From Aquipseudomonas ullengensis (GTDB lineage Bacteria > Pseudomonadota > Gammaproteobacteria > Pseudomonadales > Pseudomonadaceae), in contig NZ_JACJUD010000006.1 of assembly GCF_014174475.1 (NCBI RefSeq), positions 186,001-250,000 of the forward strand: 64,000 nt of DNA, in the 5' to 3' direction. Position 1 is the first letter of the stretch. Every line of letters begins with the position of its first letter. Of the stretch, positions 58,672 through 64,000 are shown in pieces. The notes beneath the pieces were generated by a model. It had not been told where the DNA came from and made no database searches. It saw only the letters and a program-made list of their open reading frames with translations. The position numbers and the translations under genes are program-made.

Positions 58672-60345
58672 ATGCTCAAGAACGCCTTTCTCTGCTGCCT
58701 GCTCCTGCTGACCTGGACACTCGACGTCCAGGCCGCGACCCGCCCCGAGCACGCCGCCGTCGCCACCGCCCACCCTGCTGCCACCGTCGCCGGCCTGGAA
58801 ACCCTGGCGCTGGGCGGCAATGCCTTCGATGCGGCAGTGGCCATCAGCGCCGCACTGGCGGTTGCCGAACCCTATGGCTCCGGTCTCGGCGGTGGCGGCT
58901 TCTTCCTGCTGCGGCAAAACGGCGAGCTGCCCACCTACCGCTTTCTCGATGCCCGCGAGCGCGCGCCGCTGGCTGCCAGCGCCGACCTCTACCGACGCAA
59001 CGGCCAGGTACAGCGCGAGCTGTCGCTGAATGGCCCGCTGGCCGCCGCCATCCCGGGACTGCCAGCAGCCTTGGTGGTACTGGCCGAGCGCTACGGCAAA
59101 CTGCCGTTGCTCGACTCCCTCGCCCCGGCCATTCGCCTGGCGCGCGACGGCGTGGGGGTCGACCGGGTGTACCGCGAGCGCCTGCAGTGGCGCCTGGAAG
59201 CCCTGCTCAAGGACCCCACCAGCGCCGCCATCTTTCTCGACCAGGGCAAGATTCCCGCCGAGTTCGGCCTGCTGCGCCAACCCGAGCTGGCACGCACTCT
59301 GGAACGCCTGGGCCGTGATGGGCACGCCGGTTTCTATGGTGGCGAAACGGCGAAACGGCTGCTGGCCGGCGTCAGCGCCGCCGGCGGCATCTGGAGCCAG
59401 CGCGACCTGGCGCAGTACCGGGTTGTCGAACGCCAGCCCCTGCGCTTCGCCCTCGCCGAAGGTCGCGAGCTGATCAGCGCCCCGCCACCCTCCGCCGGCG
59501 GCGTGGCCCTGGCACAGAGCCTGGCAATGCTGCAGCAGCTGCCATGGCAGAAAGCCGGCGAGCTGCAGCGCAGCCACTATGTGATCGAGGTGTTGCGCCG
59601 CGCCTACCGCGACCGCAGCCTGCTCGGCGACCCGGACAGCGTGCGCAATCCCCTCGCCCAGCTGCTCGCACCCAGTTATTTGCAAGGCCTGGCCAAGGGC
59701 ATCGAGCTGCAGAACGCTACGCCCAGCGCCCAGCTACCCGCGGCGCCAAGCTGGCGTGAGGGCGACCACACCACCCACTTCACCGTCCTCGACCGCGACG
59801 GCAACGCAGTGGCCGCTACCCTGTCGATCAACCTGCCGTTTGGCGCCGCCTTCACCGTGCCCGGTACCGGCGTGCTGCTGAACAACGAGATGGACGACTT
59901 CGCCGCAGACCCGCAGGGCAGCAATGTCTACGGCCTGACTGGCAGCCCGGCCAACGCCATCGCCGGTGGCAAGCGCCCGCTGTCGAGCATGAGCCCGACC
60001 TTCATCGAAAGCGCCGACGACTTCGCCAGCTTCGGCACCCCCGGCGGCAGTCGCATTCCCAGCATGGTGCTGTTGGCCACCCTCGACTACCTGGACGGCA
60101 AGCCCGTGGCTCAATGGCCGGCCACGCCGCGCTATCACCACCAGTACCTGCCGGATGTAGTCGAGTACGAGCCCGGCGCATTTTCGCCCAGCCAGATCGG
60201 TGCCCTGGAGATGCGCGGCTACCGCCTACAGCCGGTCGAACGGCGCTATGGCAACCAGCAGGTGCTGCTCTGGCACAAGCAATCCGGCCTTGTGGAGGCC
60301 GCCAGCGACCCCCGCGGCATTGGCCAGGCGCAGCTCTGGAAGTAA
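58672..60345 (+). CDS. ggt: Gamma-glutamyltransferase
   Basis: A 557-aa periplasmic enzyme that cleaves glutathione and other gamma-glutamyl compounds. A signal peptide (1-about 21, ending VQA) precedes the large subunit, with NAFDAAVAISAALAVAEP and GSGLGGGGFF. The autocleavage/nucleophile Thr lies in GDHTTHFTVLD, followed by small-subunit motifs LNNEMDDF and GKRPLSSMSP. The sequence is complete. Confidence 0.94.
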   Translation: MLKNAFLCCLLLLTWTLDVQAATRPEHAAVATAHPAATVAGLETLALGGNAFDAAVAISAALAVAEPYGSGLGGGGFFLLRQNGELPTYRFLDARERAPLAASADLYRRNGQVQRELSLNGPLAAAIPGLPAALVVLAERYGKLPLLDSLAPAIRLARDGVGVDRVYRERLQWRLEALLKDPTSAAIFLDQGKIPAEFGLLRQPELARTLERLGRDGHAGFYGGETAKRLLAGVSAAGGIWSQRDLAQYRVVERQPLRFALAEGRELISAPPPSAGGVALAQSLAMLQQLPWQKAGELQRSHYVIEVLRRAYRDRSLLGDPDSVRNPLAQLLAPSYLQGLAKGIELQNATPSAQLPAAPSWREGDHTTHFTVLDRDGNAVAATLSINLPFGAAFTVPGTGVLLNNEMDDFAADPQGSNVYGLTGSPANAIAGGKRPLSSMSPTFIESADDFASFGTPGGSRIPSMVLLATLDYLDGKPVAQWPATPRYHHQYLPDVVEYEPGAFSPSQIGALEMRGYRLQPVERRYGNQQVLLWHKQSGLVEAASDPRGIGQAQLWK

Positions 60346-60360
60346 CGAATTGTAGAATGC

Positions 60361-60387
60361 AAAAAGCCGGTCAATCGACCGGCTTTT
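60361..60387. terminator. Bidirectional intrinsic terminator
   Basis: A5-GCCGGTC, loop AATC, GACCGGC-T4. It lies between convergent ggt and the next gene. Confidence 0.93.
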
Positions 60388-60406
60388 CTTATTGCGAGAG
60401 GAAGGA

Positions 60407-60745
60407 TCAGTCCTTCTTGTAACCGCTCTCGGTGCAACCCAGGCAGCGCACGAAAGCGGACATGCCCGGCTCGACCACCAGTGCCTGACCGGCTTCCTTG
60501 ACGTTACCGCCCAGGGCGGTGAACGGCAGGCTGATCAGGAACAGACCGGCGCCAATCACGGTGCCGGCGATCAGCAGCGGACGAGCGATGATCAGGTCAC
60601 CGGCCATCGCGTAGCCTTTCGGCGCTTCGAGCGTATAGGTCGGGTCACCACTGGTGTTCTGTTGAACCACTTCCGCCTGCGCCGGCAGTGCCAGCAGGCC
60701 AGTGGTCAGAGCCAACACCGCGGCGGTAGTGCGAAAAAGATTCAT
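60407..60745 (-). CDS. Small exported protein of unknown function
   Basis: A 112-aa protein with a signal peptide (MNLFRTTAAVLALTTGLLALPAQA, cleaved near residue 24) and one hydrophobic segment (LLIAGTVIGAGLFLISLPFTALGG). It ends FVRCLGCTESGYKKD with a C-x-x-C pair. The family is common in Pseudomonas next to ggt and has been labelled multidrug transporter without proof. Start chosen at 60745 for the signal peptide. Confidence 0.8.
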   Translation of the reverse strand: MNLFRTTAAVLALTTGLLALPAQAEVVQQNTSGDPTYTLEAPKGYAMAGDLIIARPLLIAGTVIGAGLFLISLPFTALGGNVKEAGQALVVEPGMSAFVRCLGCTESGYKKD

Positions 60746-60828
60746 GGCGCGATCCTTCATTATGTAGTTATGGCAGAGCGATGCAGCTAACTATAACAGC
60801 GCCTGCGCAATTGTCAGCGTGAACGCCG

Positions 60829-61407
60829 TCAATCGCCGTGGAATGCGTACTCCGGCTTTTTCGGCTCATAGGGCCTGAAGAACGCCAATAACGCATTGAG
60901 ATCCGCCTGCGCATCGCCGCTGGGCATGAAGGGCTGACCGATCACCACGCGCCGATTGCGATAGTCCAGGGCGCCCGGAACGATGGGCACGCCTGCGCCG
61001 CAGGCAATATGGTAGAAGCCCATGCGCCAGCGCTCCACCTTCTTGCGTGTACCTTCCGGCGACAGCACCAGGATGAACTCGCGGTTGTCGTGAAAGCTCT
61101 GGATTGCCTGATCCACCACGTTCAGACGCAAGTGGCGCTGGATCGGAATGCCACCCCAGGCGCGCATCAGACCGCCAAAGGGCCAGCTGAAGATGCTGTG
61201 TTTGCCGAACCAGCGCGCGTTCAGGCGCAACACGAACTTCAGCGCGATAAACAGGACGAAGTCCCAGTTCGAGGTGTGATGGGCGCCGATGGCGACGAAC
61301 TTGTCGAGCTTCGGTAGCGCGCCTTCGATGCGCCAGCCCATCAGTTTCAGTGCAGTGCGCCCCAGCCATTCGGCGAACGGATTGGGCGGCAGGTAGTTGC
61401 CGTGCAT
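60829..61407 (-). CDS. 1-acylglycerol-3-phosphate acyltransferase-like protein
   Basis: A 192-aa member of the PlsC-like superfamily. The catalytic H-x4-D is HHTSNWD (about 43-49), followed by GGIPIQRH and the substrate block LSPEGTRKK. It lacks the longer N-terminal membrane region of PlsC and may act on lysophospholipid. Position near mutM as in PAO1. Confidence 0.87.
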   Translation of the reverse strand: MHGNYLPPNPFAEWLGRTALKLMGWRIEGALPKLDKFVAIGAHHTSNWDFVLFIALKFVLRLNARWFGKHSIFSWPFGGLMRAWGGIPIQRHLRLNVVDQAIQSFHDNREFILVLSPEGTRKKVERWRMGFYHIACGAGVPIVPGALDYRNRRVVIGQPFMPSGDAQADLNALLAFFRPYEPKKPEYAFHGD

Positions 61408-61471
61408 CGTTGTTCCTACTGCTTGTTCTTATTCTGTTGTTCTTATTCTGGGTATTACGACGTGGGGCCGC

Positions 61472-62284
61472 TCAGCGCTGGCACTTCGGGCAATAGACAC
61501 TGGCCCTCTGCCCCAGCTTGACCTCACGCAAGGTGCTGCCACAGCTTTTGCAAAACTGCCCGCCCCGACCGTAGACGAACAGCTCCTGCTGGAAATAGCC
61601 CGGCTGGCCGTCGCCACCGACGAAGTCGCGCAGGGTGGTTCCGCCACGCTCGATGGCATGGGCGAGGATGCGTTTGATCTCCAGCGCCAGCGCGGCATAA
61701 CGCGCACGCGAAACCGTACCGGCCTCGCGGCGTGGGTCGATGCCGGCGGCGAACAGCGCTTCGGAGGCGTAGATGTTGCCCACGCCCACGACCACTGCGT
61801 TATCCATGATGAACGGTTTGATCGCCATCGAGCGGCCGCGCGACAGCTGATACAGGCGCTCGCCATCGAACAGCTCGGTCAGCGGCTCAGGGCCGAGCCG
61901 GATCAGCAGCTCATGGTTGAGCGGGTCATTGCTCCACAGCAGCGCGCCGAAGCGTCGCGGGTCGGTGTAGCGCAGCGCCAGGCCCGACTCCAGCTCGATA
62001 TCGACATGCTCGTGCTTGGCCACCTCGGTGCCGATCGGCACCAGGCGCAGGCTACCGGACATGCCCAGGTGGCCGATCAGGGTGCCGCTCTCGGCTTTGA
62101 TCAGCAGGTACTTGGCGCGCCGTTCGACACACTCGATACGCTGCCCGGACAGGCGCACATCGAGGTCTTCCGGGATCGGCCAGCGCAGCCGGCGCTCGCG
62201 CACCAGCACACGGCTGACACGCTGACCGACGAGGTAAGGGGCGATACCACGGCAGGTGGTTTCGACTTCGGGTAATTCAGGCAT
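61472..62284 (-). CDS. mutM: Formamidopyrimidine-DNA glycosylase
   Basis: A 270-aa base-excision repair enzyme removing 8-oxoguanine. Catalytic Pro2 and Glu3 in MPELPEVET, helix-two-turn-helix in the middle, Lys in RRAKYLL, and a C-terminal zinc finger CKSCGSTL...CPKC. Confidence 0.97.
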   Translation of the reverse strand: MPELPEVETTCRGIAPYLVGQRVSRVLVRERRLRWPIPEDLDVRLSGQRIECVERRAKYLLIKAESGTLIGHLGMSGSLRLVPIGTEVAKHEHVDIELESGLALRYTDPRRFGALLWSNDPLNHELLIRLGPEPLTELFDGERLYQLSRGRSMAIKPFIMDNAVVVGVGNIYASEALFAAGIDPRREAGTVSRARYAALALEIKRILAHAIERGGTTLRDFVGGDGQPGYFQQELFVYGRGGQFCKSCGSTLREVKLGQRASVYCPKCQR

Positions 62285-62373
62285 TCACGCACTCGCGGGG
62301 TACAACTGAGCGGAATCCAACCCTAACAGGAAAGGCGTGGGGTCGGGAGACCTCAGATCCTGTTCAAAGGCTC

Positions 62374-63240
62374 TCAGCCGGCGCCCAGGTCGTGGATGCT
62401 CTCCTTGAGAGTCTGGAAGTCGTACTCGGTCAGGCCGACGTACTCCAGCACCTGCTGCTGGATGCTCTCCCACTCATGGTCTTCATCCTGGTTGCCCAGC
62501 ACCCGGTAGCTGCCGCAGATGTGCTCGGCCATCTTAAGGATCGCCATCAGCGTCTTCAGCTGGGCATCGCGACCGGTGTCGTCCTCGAAGAACGACAGCG
62601 CGTTGTGGTGGTTGGCGATCGCCTCGCACAGGTGCAGCGGCAGGTTCCACGACTTGGCGGTGAAGTAGCCGACCACCGCATGGTTGGTGTTGAGCAGGCG
62701 GTTCTCGGTGTCCACCACGCGGCGCTCGCTGCTGGCGTTGTAGTACGCCTCTTCCAGCACCGTCATGTAGTTGGGGAAGCGCTTGAGCATCAGCGGGATG
62801 CCGCAGTTGTGGAACAGGCCGAGGGTGTAGGCCTCGTCCGGCGCCTGGTAGCCGATGCGCTTGGCCAGGGTCAGGCAAGTCATGGCCACGTCCTGGGCGG
62901 TGTCCCAGAAGCGGTTGAGGGTAACGATGGTCTCATCGCTCATCTCGCCCTTGATCGACTGCGCGTTGATCAGGTTGATCACCGAGTTGCAGCCGAGCAG
63001 GTTGACCGCCTGCTGGATCGAGGCGATGCGGTTGGCCAGGCCGAAGAAGGGCGAGTTGACGATCTTCAGCAGCGCGCCGGACAGCCCCGGATCCTGGCTG
63101 ATCAGCCGGGCGATGGTCTTCAGGTCCGGATTGGGCAGGAACTGCTCCATCTGCAGGTCGACCATGATCTGCGGCTGCGGCGGTACGCTGATGCCCTGCA
63201 GCACCTGCTGGATCTGTTCGGCGGAAAGTTCGTGGGCCAT
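62374..63240 (-). CDS. HDOD-domain protein
   Basis: A 288-aa protein whose bulk (about 15-225) is an HDOD domain: LIDLQ-like start, DPGLSGALLKIVNSPFFG, ISLINA-type QAVNLLGCNSVINLIN and GLFHNCGIPLMLKRFP. These are HD-like signalling modules without phosphodiesterase activity. No attached GGDEF, EAL or receiver domain. Start ATG 63240 (MAHELS) is the first good one; the frame runs farther upstream without support. Confidence 0.88.
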   Translation of the reverse strand: MAHELSAEQIQQVLQGISVPPQPQIMVDLQMEQFLPNPDLKTIARLISQDPGLSGALLKIVNSPFFGLANRIASIQQAVNLLGCNSVINLINAQSIKGEMSDETIVTLNRFWDTAQDVAMTCLTLAKRIGYQAPDEAYTLGLFHNCGIPLMLKRFPNYMTVLEEAYYNASSERRVVDTENRLLNTNHAVVGYFTAKSWNLPLHLCEAIANHHNALSFFEDDTGRDAQLKTLMAILKMAEHICGSYRVLGNQDEDHEWESIQQQVLEYVGLTEYDFQTLKESIHDLGAG

Positions 63241-63471
63241 GACAACGGCATCTGGAGTGAGAAATTGGCCACAGTTTAGCCAATCATTTCCCGTCTCCGC
63301 AGCCAACTTTTGCAAACGCTGCGTTGCGCATCTGCCGGTAATCCGGGCAAACCCGCGGCGCCCGTCGCTTTGCCTGCCTGAAACCAGTCGACCGGCGGTT
63401 GCTACGCGGCGGATCAGTACTCATTGGGCAGACAAATCGACGCACAGCAGCGAGCCCCCGGACTCTGCGGC

Positions 63472-63477
63472 TATAAT
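63472..63477 (+). promoter_or_regulatory. -10 box before rlmI
   Basis: TATAAT in GGCTATAATTCC, 28 bp before the rlmI start codon. The upstream part of the 265-bp gap (63241-63471) shows no gene. Confidence 0.6.
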
Positions 63478-63505
63478 TCCGCTCTTTTTCGCGGAGTCCC
63501 CCCTG

Positions 63506-64000
63506 ATGTCCTTGCCCAGCTTGCGCCTTAAAGCCAACGCCGATCGTCGCCTGCGCGCCGGCCATCTGTGGGTCTACAGCAACGAAATCGACGTCGCCGC
63601 CACGCCGCTGAACGGCTTTGCCGCCGGCGACCAGGCGATCCTCGAAGCCGCTGGCGGCAAGCCGCTGGGCATCGTCGCGATGAGCCCGAACAACCTGATC
63701 TGCGCCCGCCTGCTGTCGCGCGACGTCAAGCACGTGCTGGACAAGTCGCTGCTGGTGCACCGCCTCAACGTCTGCCTGTCGCTGCGCGAGCGCCTGTTCG
63801 ACAAGCCGTTCTACCGCCTGGTCTACGGCGACTCCGACCTGCTGCCGGGCCTGGTGGTCGACCGCTTCGGCGATCACCTGGTGGTGCAACTGGCCTCCGC
63901 CGCCATGGAACGCAACAAGGACGCGCTGATCGAAGCCCTGGTGCAGGTGCTCAAGCCGCGCGGCATCCTGTTCAAAAACGACTCCGCCGCGCGCGATGCC
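63506..64000 (+). CDS. rlmI: 23S rRNA (cytosine-1962-C5)-methyltransferase, 5' part
   Basis: The first 165 codons of an RlmI/YccW-type enzyme, cut by the window end; no stop is reached. The N-terminal PUA domain (about 1-75) starts MSLPSLRLKANADRRLRAGHLWVYSNEID, then the family block YRLVYGDSDLLPGLVVDRFGD. The SAM-binding catalytic domain lies beyond the window. Confidence 0.93.
   Translation, partial: MSLPSLRLKANADRRLRAGHLWVYSNEIDVAATPLNGFAAGDQAILEAAGGKPLGIVAMSPNNLICARLLSRDVKHVLDKSLLVHRLNVCLSLRERLFDKPFYRLVYGDSDLLPGLVVDRFGDHLVVQLASAAMERNKDALIEALVQVLKPRGILFKNDSAARDA

Overview
The window is a high-GC gammaproteobacterial chromosome segment, almost certainly Pseudomonas (aeruginosa/mendocina-like lineage). 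The call rests on gene content and order: rml genes, dctBD, arcDABC with an Anr box, a ketosynthase, cysQ-nudE-yrfG, rpoH-ftsX-ftsE-ftsY, the lao long-chain-alcohol genes, coaD, ggt and mutM all follow blocks I know from P. aeruginosa PAO1. It also carries Pseudomonas-type REP palindromes.

Region 1 (about 274-24505) is a surface-polysaccharide locus placed between a tRNA-Thr gene and the rml genes. A long + strand run starts with manC (GDP-mannose), a WbpZ-like glycosyltransferase, gmd and fcl (GDP-L-fucose) and the wzm/wzt ABC exporter. It continues with a sulfotransferase carrying a C-terminal leucine/asparagine coiled coil built from exact 63-bp repeats, an unknown protein, a GT42-like/GT4 fusion transferase, and three overlapping genes: a DRE-TIM aldolase fused to a GT42/DUF115-like domain, a CMP-sugar synthetase and an HAD phosphatase. 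A GT2 transferase ends the run. Then comes a patchy, partly decayed, AT-richer stretch (15945-21166): a GT4 gene on the - strand, a heptanucleotide repeat, a degenerate copy of the aldolase, a dead sulfatase with its catalytic segment deleted, a second sulfotransferase and another GT4. rmlBACD (dTDP-L-rhamnose) closes the locus. My reading is an ABC-exported O-antigen or similar glycan built from Man/Fuc/Rha-type sugars, sulfated, and probably carrying an unusual CMP-activated ulosonate-like sugar.

Region 2 (24551-37579) is core metabolism: the dctB/dctD two-component pair without adjacent dctPQM, a DUF5064-like gene, the arginine deiminase operon arcDABC behind an Anr/FNR-type site, an isolated ketoacyl synthase, cysQ, nudE and a yrfG-like nucleotidase.

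Region 3 (37731-40140) holds two tandem glycine-zipper proteins and a DUF1329 envelope protein. It sits where two blocks far apart in PAO1 (PA5160s-5170s and PA0357-PA0382) are joined here.

Region 4 (40289-64000) is core: trmB, thiG, thiS, a DUF423 protein, mtgA, a membrane-anchored unknown, rpoH, ftsXEY, two M16 peptidase-family genes, rsmD, an alpha/beta hydrolase, the laoR-laoC-laoB-laoA alcohol/aldehyde oxidation genes with a MITE-like palindrome inside, coaD, a 2[4Fe-4S] ferredoxin, ggt, an acyltransferase, mutM, an HDOD protein and the start of rlmI, cut by the window end.

No CRISPR array, intact insertion sequence, integrase, rRNA or prophage was seen. Family and synteny statements come from memory and reading; no search was run.
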